Shown here: one piece after another, positions 32,812 to 41,667 of the stretch | How positions within the stretch are numbered: position 1 is the stretch's first letter | Layout of the letters: each line of letters opens with the position of its first letter | NCBI GenBank assembly: GCA_902551985.1 | Contig: CACDFI010000004.1 | Span: 62,001-126,000 of the forward strand | Direction: 5' to 3' | Length of the DNA: 64,000 nucleotides | From: an uncultured Pelagibacteraceae bacterium | GTDB taxonomy: Bacteria > Pseudomonadota > Alphaproteobacteria > Pelagibacterales > Pelagibacteraceae | The notes under the pieces: generated by a model | Told to the model about the DNA's origin: nothing | Database searches by the model: none | The model's input: the letters and a program-made list of their open reading frames with translations, nothing else | Translations under genes and position numbers: made by a program

Positions 32812-33330
32812 TTATCCTATTTTTATAGTGTTACTGTTAACAAATTCATATTTCGGTACTTCCATGTTTGTAGGGGCTGGACCTTTTCTGATTCTACCCG
32901 ATGTATCATAGTGAGAACCATGGCATGGACAAAACCATGCATTGTAATCACCTTTATTAGTTAAAGGAACACATCCTAGGTGAGTACATACTCCTAGCAT
33001 AACAAGCCATTCTGGATTAACAGCTCTGTCCTCATCTTTTTCTGGGTGTTTTAATTCACTTAAGTCTACTGCCCTTGCACTATCAATTTCGTCTTGAGTT
33101 CTTCGTTTAATGAAAACAGGTTTACCTCTCCATATAACAGTTATTGATTGTCCGGGTTGAACTGAACTAATATCTACTTCTGTGCTTGCTAAAGCTTTTA
33201 CTGATGCGTCTGGATTCATTTGATCAACTAATGGCCAGACAGCTGCGCCTACTCCAACAGCCCCTGCAGCTGTTGTTGCTGTTAATATAAAATCTCTTCT
33301 ATTAGGTTTTTTTTTATCTGATTCCGACAT
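32812..33330 (-). CDS. petA: Rieske iron-sulfur subunit of the bc1 complex
   Basis: Carries the 2Fe-2S cluster that takes electrons from ubiquinol. The 172-aa protein has a twin-arginine signal-anchor (RR at residues 11-12, then [16 protein letters not shown]), consistent with Tat export of the folded cluster domain. Cluster ligands are Cys115/His117 (CTHLGC) and Cys134/His137 (CPCHGSH), with a supporting disulfide pair Cys120/Cys136. It is first in the petABC operon, divergent from trmL. Confidence 0.98.
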   Translation of the reverse strand: MSESDKKKPNRRDFILTATTAAGAVGVGAAVWPLVDQMNPDASVKALASTEVDISSVQPGQSITVIWRGKPVFIKRRTQDEIDSARAVDLSELKHPEKDEDRAVNPEWLVMLGVCTHLGCVPLTNKGDYNAWFCPCHGSHYDTSGRIRKGPAPTNMEVPKYEFVNSNTIKIG

Positions 33331-33398
33331 TTATTATTTTAATTTTTTCTTAATATATGATTTCATATGAAGAAAAAGATATTTTTTCCATAGCAAGA

Positions 33399-33881
33399 AT
33401 GACACACAAAACAAATAATTTCAGGCCAAAAATAGCACTTTACGAGCCTGATATACCTCAAAATACAGCAGCAATAGCTAGGACCTGCTCTTGCTTAGGC
33501 GCATTACTGGAGATAATTGAACCTTGTGGCTTCTTACTAAGCGATAAACGTTTCAAAAGAGTAGTGATGGATTACTTAGATGAAAGTATGATCAAGACCT
33601 ATAATAGTTCAGAGGAATTTTTTAACGCAAAGAAAAAAGACAGAGTAATATTAATGACCACTAAAGCAAGTAAGTCATATATAGACTTTAAGTTTAAAAA
33701 TGGTGATACACTTTTATTTGGGAGAGAAAGCTCTGGTGTTCCTCAAAAGGTTCATAAAATAGTGAAACATAGAGTAAAAATACCAATGATTGAGAAAAAA
33801 AGGTCTCTAAATTTGGCTTCATCAGTTGCAATTATTCTTTCTGAAAATATAAGACAAACTAATTATTTATGGACGAATTAA
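33399..33881 (+). CDS. trmL: tRNA (cytidine/uridine-34-2'-O)-methyltransferase TrmL
   Basis: SPOUT-family enzyme that methylates the ribose of the wobble base in certain leucine tRNAs. Motifs are ALYEPDIPQNTAAIARTC at the N-terminus, IIEPCGFLLSDKRFKRVVMDYLD, the SAM-knot FGRESSGVP, and IPMIEKKRSLNLASSVAIIL. I prefer the ATG at 33399, giving 160 aa as in E. coli TrmL. An in-frame ATG at 33357 would add 14 residues with no counterpart in the family. It overlaps hemF by 13 nt. Confidence 0.93.
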   Translation: MTHKTNNFRPKIALYEPDIPQNTAAIARTCSCLGALLEIIEPCGFLLSDKRFKRVVMDYLDESMIKTYNSSEEFFNAKKKDRVILMTTKASKSYIDFKFKNGDTLLFGRESSGVPQKVHKIVKHRVKIPMIEKKRSLNLASSVAIILSENIRQTNYLWTN

Positions 33882-34696
33882 TAAAAAAAAAATTAGCTAG
33901 AAATTGGTTTAAAACTTTACAAGAAGTGATTTGCCAAGAAATAGAGGAATTAGAGGGTAAAAAAAATATTTTTAAAATTAATAATTGGGAAAGAGGGAGA
34001 AAATCAAATGAAGGTGGAGGTCAATTTAGAATATTAGAAAATGGAAAAATTTTTGAAAAAGTTGGAGTGAATTTTTCAGAGGTTTACGGAAAGTTTTCAA
34101 AAAAATTTAGAAGTAGGATGCTAGGTGGTGATAAGAGCCCAAAGTTTTGGGCATCGGGCATATCAATAGTAATGCATATGCAAAACCCTCATGTACCAGC
34201 AATGCATTTTAACACTAGATATATTTACACTTCTCATGGATGGTTTGGCGGGGGAATGGATGTTACACCTTGTCTAAAAGATAAAAGTTTAGAAAAATGG
34301 TTTCATAAAGAGTTAAAAGTTTCATGTGATAAATATAATAAAAACTATTACAAAAAATATAAAAAATGGTGTGATGAATATTTTTACTTACCTCATAGAA
34401 AAGAAGCAAGAGGAATAGGAGGTATTTTTTTTGATTATAAAAATGACAATTGGGAAAAGGATTTTAGTTTTGTTAGAGAAGTTGGTATAAGCTTTAAAAA
34501 TATATTTAGAGAGATAATATTGAAAAAATATAAAAAAAAATGGTCAAATAAACAAAAAGAAATTCAATTGGAAAAAAGAGGTCGATACGTTGAATTTAAC
34601 TTACTTTATGATAGAGGTACCAAATTTGGTTTACAAACTAATGGTAATGTTGAGGCCATTTTAATGTCACTCCCACCTATTGCTAAATGGAAATAA
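33869..34696 (+). CDS. hemF: Oxygen-dependent coproporphyrinogen III oxidase
   Basis: Aerobic heme-synthesis enzyme converting coproporphyrinogen III to protoporphyrinogen IX. At 275 aa the sequence has the HemF blocks: WERGRKSNEGGGQFRILENGKIFEKVGVN near the N-terminus, HMQNPHVPAMHFNTRY near residue 95 with the catalytic His region, GWFGGGMDVTPC near residue 120, GGIFFDY near residue 183, and RGRYVEFNLLYDRGTKFGL near residue 237. The next gene, greA, follows in 3 bp. Presence of HemF fits an oxygen-respiring organism. Confidence 0.97.
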   Translation: MDELIKKKLARNWFKTLQEVICQEIEELEGKKNIFKINNWERGRKSNEGGGQFRILENGKIFEKVGVNFSEVYGKFSKKFRSRMLGGDKSPKFWASGISIVMHMQNPHVPAMHFNTRYIYTSHGWFGGGMDVTPCLKDKSLEKWFHKELKVSCDKYNKNYYKKYKKWCDEYFYLPHRKEARGIGGIFFDYKNDNWEKDFSFVREVGISFKNIFREIILKKYKKKWSNKQKEIQLEKRGRYVEFNLLYDRGTKFGLQTNGNVEAILMSLPPIAKWK

Positions 34697-34699
34697 AAT

Positions 34700-35176
34700 A
34701 TGGAAAAAGAACCAATTACAGTTAGAGGATTAGAAAAATTAAAAGAAGAATTAATTTTTTTAAAAGAAAAAAAAAGACCTGAGATAGTAGCTGCCATAGC
34801 TGAAGCAAGATCCCACGGAGATCTAAAAGAAAATGCTGAGTATCATGCAGCGAAAGAACAACAATCACATAATGAAGGCAGAATTCAAGAAGTTGAAGAT
34901 ATTATAGCTAGAGCAAATGTGATTGATGTTTCTAAATTAGATAATGATGGAAAGGTAATATTTGGTTCAACAATACTACTTCAAAACTTGGATACAGACG
35001 AAAATGTTAAATACAAAATTGTTGGGAAAGATGAGGCTGACCTCAAAGAAAAACTAATATATTTTAAGTCACCAATTGGTATGGGCCTTATAGGAAAAAA
35101 TAAAGGGGATTTAGTAGAAATTAAAACTCCTGCTGGTGTTAAAAATTTTGAAATAAAAGACGTAAAGTATATCTAA
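34700..35176 (+). CDS. greA: Transcription elongation factor GreA
   Basis: Rescues backtracked RNA polymerase by stimulating transcript cleavage. The 158-aa protein has the N-terminal coiled-coil finger ([44 protein letters not shown], quoted only in part as [17 protein letters not shown]) with the acidic tip residues. It also has the C-terminal FKBP-like domain ([18 protein letters not shown]). Its stop shares 4 nt (CTAA) with the convergent CCA-adding enzyme gene. Confidence 0.97.
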   Translation: MEKEPITVRGLEKLKEELIFLKEKKRPEIVAAIAEARSHGDLKENAEYHAAKEQQSHNEGRIQEVEDIIARANVIDVSKLDNDGKVIFGSTILLQNLDTDENVKYKIVGKDEADLKEKLIYFKSPIGMGLIGKNKGDLVEIKTPAGVKNFEIKDVKYI

Positions 35177-36447
35177 TTACCAAAAATATTATCGATTTCT
35201 TTTTTACTCAATTTAAAGCTGTTATTTAACCAAATATTCTCAAGCAACTTAATTTTTTGTCCAAAATCTCTACCCTCCTTAACTTTATATTTGTCAAGTA
35301 AATCTCTAGATTTTAAAGGAAAAATAGGTTTTTCAAATTTTTCAAAATATTTTTTTAAGTCAATGAGTTTTTTTGAAACCAATTTAGAATTGAAAATTTT
35401 TAAATCTAATAAATCGATAACATAAGATTTGTCATTAAAATAATAAATTCTTTGAAGATTTTTCTTACTAAAATAATCTTTTTCGGAGAAAAGGTAATAA
35501 TTATCAATTAAAAATTTTATTCTTTTTTTGTTTTCGTTAGAAAGATTATATTTAAATAAAAAATAATTTGCATTATCGGAATCATCAATTATTAAATAAG
35601 AAATCAAAAAAACAAACGATTTTTTGTTAAATAATCTTTTTGAATAATCATTTAATTTACCTAAACAATTTAAATTTACGAGTTGAGGAAAAATAGTTTT
35701 TAAAATTTCCGAAGAAAAAGGATCCTTAGATATTTTTAGAATATTTTTTGATAAAATAATTTTTTTTAATTCACTAATTAATCTTTCCTTTGAAAGATTG
35801 ATAATACCAGCAATATTTTGCTTGATTGATTTTTGTACTGATAAATTATGAGATACTTTGCTATAATTAAGAAAAAATCTGATATATCTTAAAATTCTTA
35901 AGTAATCTTCTTGAATTCTTTTATTTGGGTCTCCAATAAATATAACCTTGCCCTCGTCTAAATGTTTAGCTCCACCGTTTGGATCAAACAAATTACCCTC
36001 TTTGTCTGCATAAATAGAATTAAAGGTAAAATCTCTTCTTGATGAATCTTTTAGCCAATCCTTAGTATATTTAACTTTTGCATGTCTTCCATCAGTATCT
36101 ACATCCTCTCTCAAAGATGTAATCTCAAAATTTTTCTTACCTAAATTAGCAGTAATAGTTCCGTGATCTATACCAGTTTCAAAGAATTTAATATTATTTG
36201 ATTGCAAACATTCTTTAACTTCATTTGGATTTAAATTTACTGCTAAATCTATATCATCTACTTCTTCTTGATTTAATATTTTTCTAACGCATCCACCTAC
36301 ATATCTTATCTCACTTTTTTCTTTAAAATTTGATACAGAGTCAAAAATTTTAGAAACTTCTGTATTACTATAAACGTTTAAAAAAGATCTTTCTCTTTGA
36401 GCAGGTTTTTTGTTGCTTTTAAAAATTTTTTTTAAAAAATTATACAT
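35173..36447 (-). CDS. cca: CCA tRNA nucleotidyltransferase / poly(A) polymerase-family protein
   Basis: Class II nucleotidyltransferase that repairs or adds the 3' CCA of tRNA. In the 424-aa protein the catalytic head starts near residue 46 with [12 protein letters not shown] and the metal-binding DDIDLAV. The [12 protein letters not shown] motif lies near residue 140 and the nucleotide-selecting [13 protein letters not shown] block near residue 185. The C-terminal body is divergent. The ATG lies only 3 nt after the encoded CCA of the tRNA-Gln gene on the same strand, so processing of the tRNA would leave a nearly leaderless cca mRNA. Confidence 0.92.
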   Translation of the reverse strand: MYNFLKKIFKSNKKPAQRERSFLNVYSNTEVSKIFDSVSNFKEKSEIRYVGGCVRKILNQEEVDDIDLAVNLNPNEVKECLQSNNIKFFETGIDHGTITANLGKKNFEITSLREDVDTDGRHAKVKYTKDWLKDSSRRDFTFNSIYADKEGNLFDPNGGAKHLDEGKVIFIGDPNKRIQEDYLRILRYIRFFLNYSKVSHNLSVQKSIKQNIAGIINLSKERLISELKKIILSKNILKISKDPFSSEILKTIFPQLVNLNCLGKLNDYSKRLFNKKSFVFLISYLIIDDSDNANYFLFKYNLSNENKKRIKFLIDNYYLFSEKDYFSKKNLQRIYYFNDKSYVIDLLDLKIFNSKLVSKKLIDLKKYFEKFEKPIFPLKSRDLLDKYKVKEGRDFGQKIKLLENIWLNNSFKLSKKEIDNIFGN

Positions 36448-36450
36448 ATT

Positions 36451-36525
36451 TGGCTGGGGTGCTAGGATTCGAACCTAGGAATGGCGGTACCAAAAACCGC
36501 TGCCTTACCACTTGGCTACACCCCA
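36451..36525 (-). tRNA. tRNA-Gln (anticodon UUG)
   Basis: On the minus strand the sequence folds as a complete tRNA. A 7-bp acceptor stem pairs TGGGGTG with CACCCCA. The D arm contains AGCCAAGTGGTAAGGC. The anticodon stem GCGGT/ACCGC encloses a loop with TTG, and the T arm reads CTAGG-TTCGAAT-CCTAG. The discriminator is G and the 3' CCA is encoded (36451-36453). A UUG anticodon reads Gln codons CAA/CAG. It lies 32 bp after ispE and 3 nt before the cca start codon. Confidence 0.97.
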
Positions 36526-36557
36526 AAATTAATTTCATATATCACAAAAAAAAAGCT

Positions 36558-37406
36558 TTATATAGTTTTAGATAAATTACACCAATAGTTTTTATATTTT
36601 TTTTTCAATAATTTCTTTGCATTTAGTGCGGCTTTTTTGGACATAAAGTATCCCACAATTGTTGAGCCTGATCCTGTCATTCTGACATAAGAATTTTTAT
36701 CTATGTTCAAAAAAAATTGTCTAAGTTTCCTTAGTCTTGGATACAATTTGAAAGATATGACCTCTAAATCATTTTTCATCTTTGAAAGTGTATTGAAATT
36801 AATATTTTTCGAATTAATTTTAAAAAATTGTGGTTTCGAATAGTTCCTTACTTCAGCATATATATTTTTTGTATTACAACCAAAATTGGGTTTAATCAAC
36901 AAAGTAAAAATTTTAAGGTTTTTTTTGATTTTTTTTATTTTATTTTTATAAGCTAATACTAGATTTTTTTGATCTATACCTAAAATAACATCTGAACCAA
37001 TTTTTGAACATAAATTTTGTTTCTCCTTCATTGTCAATGAAATTTTATTTTTTTTAATCATATAATTTATTAAGGAACTCGCATTCATTGACCCACCTCC
37101 CAACCCTGCCTCTTGAGGTATATTTTTTTTAATTGAAATAAGATATTTTTGATTTTTTAGTTTTTTCGCCTCATCTAAAATTTTTAATAAATTACTGATA
37201 GTATTTTTTTTTGGAATTTTATTAGAAAAATTTCCAGTAAATTTTATTATATGGTTTTTTTTATTTGTTTTCTTTATATAAATATCATCATGTAAGTCTA
37301 AAAAACCAACTAGAGTTTCTAAGTCATGAAGTTTAGATTTTTTTTTTCCTAGAACGTTTAAAGATAAATTAATTTTTGCATGTGATTTAATCTTTTCAAA
37401 TTTCAT
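36558..37406 (-). CDS. ispE: 4-diphosphocytidyl-2-C-methyl-D-erythritol kinase
   Basis: GHMP-family kinase of the MEP isoprenoid pathway. The 282-aa sequence opens with the typical SHAKINLSLNVLGKK. It carries the ATP-binding loop PQEAGLGGGSMNASSLI near residue 93 and ends with the third GHMP motif (YVRMTGSGSTIVGYF) near residue 245. The pathway supplies precursors to the crt genes and joins with ispH elsewhere in this window. It is preceded by a TPR protein gene with a 3-nt gap. Confidence 0.95.
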   Translation of the reverse strand: MKFEKIKSHAKINLSLNVLGKKKSKLHDLETLVGFLDLHDDIYIKKTNKKNHIIKFTGNFSNKIPKKNTISNLLKILDEAKKLKNQKYLISIKKNIPQEAGLGGGSMNASSLINYMIKKNKISLTMKEKQNLCSKIGSDVILGIDQKNLVLAYKNKIKKIKKNLKIFTLLIKPNFGCNTKNIYAEVRNYSKPQFFKINSKNINFNTLSKMKNDLEVISFKLYPRLRKLRQFFLNIDKNSYVRMTGSGSTIVGYFMSKKAALNAKKLLKKKYKNYWCNLSKTI

Positions 37407-37409
37407 TAA

Positions 37410-39083
37410 TTATGATTTTTCTAAACCTTCTAATAGTTTCGATTTTACTTTTGATTTCATTTCCTCTTCTGTCTCTTCAAGTCCTAAAACTGCTTGCCAA
37501 TAATATTTTGCTTGTAATTTTTTGTTTAATTTCCAAAGGACATCTCCATAATGATCATTAACAATTGGATCATCTGGCATTAATTGCAATGCTTTTTTAA
37601 GATATTTTTCAGCATTGATATAATCACCAATTAAATAAAATCCCCATCCAACAGAGTCGGTTATATATGGATCATTTTCTTTTTGTTTATGTGCTTTTTG
37701 TATCATATCTATCGCTTCATCTATTTTATAATTTCTTTCTAACCAGCTATAAGCTAGATAATTTAATGTGTATGGTTCATTTGGATACATTTTTAAACTT
37801 TCAATTAAATCTCTGTCAGCCTTCTCATAATTTCCTGTTCGTTCATAACTGCTCCCCCTCCTATATAAAATTCTTGAGATTGCATATGAACTTTGATCAA
37901 CATTTTTGAGTAACTCTGTATAATATTCGATTGCAATTTCATACTTTTCAAAACCTTTATTTATATTTGCATAATCATATAGTATTTTTTCTGTAGGTTT
38001 TTTTATAGAATTAAAATTCTTATTTATATATTTGATAGCCTCTTCCTCACTATTATCTTCAGATAATATTCTTCCTATCTTTTTTGTTTTATACCAAAAA
38101 TATAATTTATCTTTTTTTTTAAAATTTTCTAAAATTTTGGTAGCTTGGTCATTATTTTTATTTAAGTAATAGTTTTCAGCAAGAAGAGATTGGTTAAAAT
38201 AAAACTTAGGATTTAAGTACTCAGAAATTCTTAAATAAAAATTTGACTGATCATATATATTTTGTGTTGAAAATAAATTAGATATCAAATAAAAAATTTC
38301 AGCTAAAATATCATTTTCATTATAGCATGAGAAATGGGATTTAAATTTTTTGTATTGATCATTATCAATCCAATCTTTGATTTGATGTAATAATATGCTG
38401 TCACCAATAGGCTCAATCGTTTTAGAAACTTGAATAACTTTTTCAATATCATTATTTTCAATTAAATTTGCAAAATAAAAGAACATGTATCTAGAATAAT
38501 CTCCATCAGAACTATTTAATAATTTTTCAAAATATGAGCTGGTATTTGGAGAATTTAAATAACAATTTTGAAAAGCTGAAGAAATTAAACTCAATGTTCC
38601 ATACTTGTTATCTTCGATAGTCTCTTTTTTTAAAAATAGATAATTAAAATCTTTTAAAATTTTGTAAATTACATATTCATAAGTTCCATCATCTTTATTA
38701 AACTGAAATTCTTTAAATCTTTTATTAGCTTGCTTGAAATCTTTTTTCTTTAAACTGTCAATTAACAAAAGTAAGTTAAGTTCGAAAGTATTTGAATTGA
38801 TATCATTTTTTGAAGTCTTAATTTGATCTATACCTTTTTTTACTTGCCCGTTCAAAACTAGTGAAAATACATATTTTTTTAAAAAATCATCATGTTTTTG
38901 AATTAAAAATTTTGATGAATTGAAATATTCAAGTGCCTCTTCGTTTTTTTGATTTCCTGATGAGACCAAAGCAGAAAAATAATCAGATAAATACTTCTGG
39001 TTGAATTTTTTATCCACGGTTGTGCTTGAATATGTGCTGGTTTGGAGTGTTAAAAATGATAAAATTATTAATAATATTTTCAT
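37410..39083 (-). CDS. Exported tetratricopeptide-repeat protein
   Basis: A protein of about 557 aa with an N-terminal signal peptide (MKILLIILSFLTLQTSTYSS) followed by helical repeats. The clearest TPR units are in the C-terminal 170 residues, for example YRRGSSYERTGNYEKADRDL, YNEPYTLNYLAYSWLE-like repeats and AEKYLKKALQLMPDDP. It is probably periplasmic or outer-membrane-associated, like alphaproteobacterial TPR lipoproteins found next to ispE. No lipobox Cys is seen. I chose ATG 39083 over a TTG at 39110, which would overlap the divergent uracil-DNA glycosylase start. Confidence 0.85.
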   Translation of the reverse strand: MKILLIILSFLTLQTSTYSSTTVDKKFNQKYLSDYFSALVSSGNQKNEEALEYFNSSKFLIQKHDDFLKKYVFSLVLNGQVKKGIDQIKTSKNDINSNTFELNLLLLIDSLKKKDFKQANKRFKEFQFNKDDGTYEYVIYKILKDFNYLFLKKETIEDNKYGTLSLISSAFQNCYLNSPNTSSYFEKLLNSSDGDYSRYMFFYFANLIENNDIEKVIQVSKTIEPIGDSILLHQIKDWIDNDQYKKFKSHFSCYNENDILAEIFYLISNLFSTQNIYDQSNFYLRISEYLNPKFYFNQSLLAENYYLNKNNDQATKILENFKKKDKLYFWYKTKKIGRILSEDNSEEEAIKYINKNFNSIKKPTEKILYDYANINKGFEKYEIAIEYYTELLKNVDQSSYAISRILYRRGSSYERTGNYEKADRDLIESLKMYPNEPYTLNYLAYSWLERNYKIDEAIDMIQKAHKQKENDPYITDSVGWGFYLIGDYINAEKYLKKALQLMPDDPIVNDHYGDVLWKLNKKLQAKYYWQAVLGLEETEEEMKSKVKSKLLEGLEKS

Positions 39084-39093
39084 ACCTATACTT

Positions 39094-39798
39094 ATGACTT
39101 TAAGTTTCAAAAATCAAAATGACATATTAAACCTTGAAAAGCTTAACTCAAACGATATTGAATATATATTTAGTGATAAACCAATAAACAGACTTAAAAC
39201 TAAACCACAGATAGAAGAAAAAATTAAACTTCTTGATAAATTAAGAAGTGAAATTGAAAACATAGATAATTGTGAGCTAAAAAAAAATGCTAAGCAGTTA
39301 GTATTTGCTGATGGCAACAATCAAAGTAAAATTATGATTATAGGCGAAGGGCCTGGACAAAAAGAAGATGAACAAGGAAAACCCTTTGTAGGAGATGCAG
39401 GAATATTATTAAACAAAATGCTAGACGCAATTCAGATAAAAAGGAACAATATTTATATAACTAATGTTGTAAATTATAGACCACCAAATAATAGAAAGCC
39501 TGAGCCATCAGAAATAAATAGATACTCGAATTATCTCAGGCAACATATCGAGATAATTGATCCTAAAATTTTAATTCTAATGGGTAGTACAGCAATGGAA
39601 TCGCTTTTTGGTTCAAAAATAAAAATTTCAAAAGAAAGAGGTGTTTGGAAAGAATTAATCATTCATAACAAAACGTATTTAACAATGATTACATTTCATC
39701 CTGCTTACTTATTAAGACAAGCTGATCAAAAAAAATATTCTTGGGCTGATTTAAAATTAATCAGGAAAAAAATAGATGAATTAAAAATATCTGTTTAA
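39094..39798 (+). CDS. Uracil-DNA glycosylase, family 4-like
   Basis: Removes uracil from DNA. The 234-aa protein (ATG 39094) has the family 4/5 motif IIGEGPGQKEDEQGKPFVGDAGILLNKML, here seen as GEGPGQKEDEQGKPFVG. It also has the YITNVVNYRPPNNRKP block and the C-terminal ITFHPAYLLRQ. Of the usual N-terminal Cys pair for the iron-sulfur cluster only one Cys (DNCELKK) is obvious, which is also seen in some alphaproteobacterial relatives as far as I recall. It is divergent from the TPR gene across 10 bp, so its promoter must lie inside that gene. Confidence 0.9.
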   Translation: MTLSFKNQNDILNLEKLNSNDIEYIFSDKPINRLKTKPQIEEKIKLLDKLRSEIENIDNCELKKNAKQLVFADGNNQSKIMIIGEGPGQKEDEQGKPFVGDAGILLNKMLDAIQIKRNNIYITNVVNYRPPNNRKPEPSEINRYSNYLRQHIEIIDPKILILMGSTAMESLFGSKIKISKERGVWKELIIHNKTYLTMITFHPAYLLRQADQKKYSWADLKLIRKKIDELKISV

Positions 39799-39805
39799 AT
39801 CTAAA

Positions 39806-39943
39806 ATGATAGAAATACATAAAAAATATGTAAGTTGGTGGAAAGAGAAATTTAATATTTCGAATTATGGATTGTTATGGATCACATTCATTAAAGGATT
39901 AATAATTGGCATATTTTTGTATCATTTTTTTATTGCTCAATGA
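39806..39943 (+). CDS. Small hypothetical membrane protein (45 aa)
   Basis: An ATG-initiated frame encodes 45 residues. A charged N-terminus (MIEIHKKYVSWWKEKF) is followed by one hydrophobic helix (LLWITFIKGLIIGIFLYHFF). It starts 7 bp after the glycosylase stop, and its TGA overlaps the rnhB ATG in ATGA, the same coupling seen between other genes here. The membrane helix and the overlap argue that it is real. I do not recognise a family, so the function is unknown. Confidence 0.6.
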   Translation: MIEIHKKYVSWWKEKFNISNYGLLWITFIKGLIIGIFLYHFFIAQ

Positions 39944-40518
39944 AAAAAATTGTTGCTGGTGTTGATGAAGTTGGTAGAGGCAGCTTAATTGGTCCAGTTT
40001 ATGCGGCGGCAGTTATATTTAATCCTAAAATAAATAAAAAAGAAATTAAAGATTCCAAAAAATTGAAAAAAATTGAGAGAGAAAAATTATTTAAGTATAT
40101 AAAAAAAAATTCTATTTGGGCTATTGGATCAGCATCAATTAGAGAAATAGAAAGACTTAATATATTAAATGCAAGTCTATTAGCTATGAAGAGAGCAATA
40201 AAAAAACTAAAAGTTAAACCAAATTTAGTGCTTGTTGATGGAAATAAATCCCCAAATTTGAATAATTACATTACAAAAACAGTAATCAAAGGAGATCAAA
40301 AAATAAAAGAGATATCTGCAGCATCAATTGTTGCAAAAGTATCAAGAGATAAACTGATACTCAAAATGGCAAAAAGTTTCAAAAAATACAAATGGGACTC
40401 AAATGCAGGTTATGGAACCAAAGATCATATTAACGCTATTAGAAAATATGGAATAACTAGGTTTCATCGCAAAACATTCAATCCAATACACAACATATTG
40501 AGTCTTAAAAAAAAATAG
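39940..40518 (+). CDS. rnhB: Ribonuclease HII
   Basis: Cleaves RNA in RNA/DNA hybrids and removes single ribonucleotides from DNA. At 192 aa it has the catalytic acidic pair Asp9-Glu10 in AGVDEVGRGSLIGPVYAAAV, the KDSKKLKKIER motif near residue 39, LVDGNK near residue 101 and KVSRD near residue 126. A divergence from the canonical pattern is Ser at GRGSLIGP where Pro or Cys is more common. ccrM follows 75 bp downstream; in alphaproteobacteria rnhB and ccrM are frequent neighbours. Confidence 0.96.
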   Translation: MKKIVAGVDEVGRGSLIGPVYAAAVIFNPKINKKEIKDSKKLKKIEREKLFKYIKKNSIWAIGSASIREIERLNILNASLLAMKRAIKKLKVKPNLVLVDGNKSPNLNNYITKTVIKGDQKIKEISAASIVAKVSRDKLILKMAKSFKKYKWDSNAGYGTKDHINAIRKYGITRFHRKTFNPIHNILSLKKK

Positions 40519-40576
40519 CAACAAGTAGACTCAAAATAATTCAATCACAGGTTGACGCGGACTCTTCTCTGGAGTC
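40500..40576. promoter_or_regulatory. Cluster of four GANTC (CcrM) methylation sites upstream of ccrM
   Basis: GANTC motifs occur at 40500-40504 (GAGTC), 40528-40532 (GACTC), 40560-40564 (GACTC) and 40572-40576 (GAGTC). At about 30% GC, one site per roughly 370 bp is expected, so four in 77 bp is a strong cluster. The last two lie within the candidate ccrM promoter. Confidence 0.75.
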
Positions 40577-40580
40577 TAAT
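40552..40580 (+). promoter_or_regulatory. Sigma-70 promoter of ccrM containing GANTC sites
   Basis: TTGACG (40552-40557), a 17-bp spacer and TCTAAT (40575-40580), each five of six to consensus. One GANTC site lies in the spacer and a second overlaps the first two bases of the -10 box. The ATG at 40594 is 13 bp after the -10, giving a very short leader. Confidence 0.65.
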
Positions 40581-40593
40581 TAATATTTAAAAA

Positions 40594-41667
40594 ATGAGTG
40601 TTAAAACTTTAAAAAATAAAATTATTAATGGAGACAGTTTAAAGGAATTAAAAAAAATTCCTGACGAAACTTTTGATCTTATATTCGCTGACCCTCCCTA
40701 TAACCTTCAATTAAAAAAAGAATTAAGTAGACCGGATAGATCTAAAGTGGATGCTGTTAATGATAAATGGGATCAATTTGAAAGTTTTAAAAGCTATGAT
40801 GAATTTACTTTTGAGTGGTTAAAAGAATGTAAAAGAATTTTAAAAAAGGATGGAACAATTTGGGCTATAGGTAGCTACCATAATATATTTAGAGTTGGTA
40901 CTACGATCCAAAATCTGGGTTTTTGGATACTAAATGATGTGGTTTGGAATAAAAATAACCCAATGCCAAATTTTAGAGGAACGAGGTTTACCAATGCACA
41001 TGAAACGCTTATTTGGGCTTCAAAAAGCGAAGGATCCAAATATACTTTTAATTATCAATCATTAAAATGTTTAAATGATGACCTGCAGATGAGATCCACA
41101 TGGAATTTCCCAATCTGTAACGGAAAAGAAAGATTAAAAAAAAATGGAAAAAAAGTTCATTCTACACAAAAGCCAGAGTCTTTAATTCATAGAATAATAT
41201 TAGCTTCATCAAACAAAAATGATTTCATTTTGGATCCATTTTTAGGATCCGGTACTACAGCTGTTGTTTCAAAAAAATTAGGTAGAAATTATTTTGGAAT
41301 TGAAAAAGAAAAATATTATTTCGATGCTGCTAAGAAAAGATTAGAGAATACAAATATCATAAAAGATGAATATCTAGATACTCTACAAAATAACAGAACT
41401 AAACCAAGAATTCCTTTCGGATCATTAGTTGAAATGGGTCTGATTAAACCTGGAACAGAAATTTATGACCAAAAGAAAAAAGTAAATGCAAAAATTATGA
41501 TAGATGGTAGTATAAAATATCAACAATCAGAAGGATCAATCCATAAAGTAGCAGCAAAAATTATTGGTGCAGAAAGTTGTAATGGATGGACATTTTGGCA
41601 TTATAAATCTGGAAATTCTTTAAAGCCAATTGATGATTTACGACAAAGACTAAGACCTACAAATTAA
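40594..41667 (+). CDS. ccrM: Cell-cycle adenine DNA methyltransferase, CcrM type (GANTC)
   Basis: An N6-adenine methyltransferase of the beta class. In the 357-aa protein the catalytic DPPY motif (residues 33-36, FADPPYNLQL) precedes the target-recognition region, and the SAM motif (DPFLGSGTTAVV) lies near residue 215. This motif order matches CcrM. After about residue 265 comes the roughly 85-residue C-terminal domain characteristic of CcrM (LVEMGLIKPGTEIYD to GWTFWHYKSG). GANTC specificity is from family knowledge. The stop shares 4 nt (TTAA) with the convergent monooxygenase gene. Confidence 0.96.
   Translation: MSVKTLKNKIINGDSLKELKKIPDETFDLIFADPPYNLQLKKELSRPDRSKVDAVNDKWDQFESFKSYDEFTFEWLKECKRILKKDGTIWAIGSYHNIFRVGTTIQNLGFWILNDVVWNKNNPMPNFRGTRFTNAHETLIWASKSEGSKYTFNYQSLKCLNDDLQMRSTWNFPICNGKERLKKNGKKVHSTQKPESLIHRIILASSNKNDFILDPFLGSGTTAVVSKKLGRNYFGIEKEKYYFDAAKKRLENTNIIKDEYLDTLQNNRTKPRIPFGSLVEMGLIKPGTEIYDQKKKVNAKIMIDGSIKYQQSEGSIHKVAAKIIGAESCNGWTFWHYKSGNSLKPIDDLRQRLRPTN

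Noticed and set aside
32782..32964. A plus-strand frame beginning MCIRDR, which looks like translated sequencing-adapter sequence
   Set aside because: The codons (GTG TGT ATT CGT GAT CGC) do not match the transposon mosaic end, and the DNA is simply the antisense of the petB start (MSDHEYTP). It is a coincidence, not contamination.
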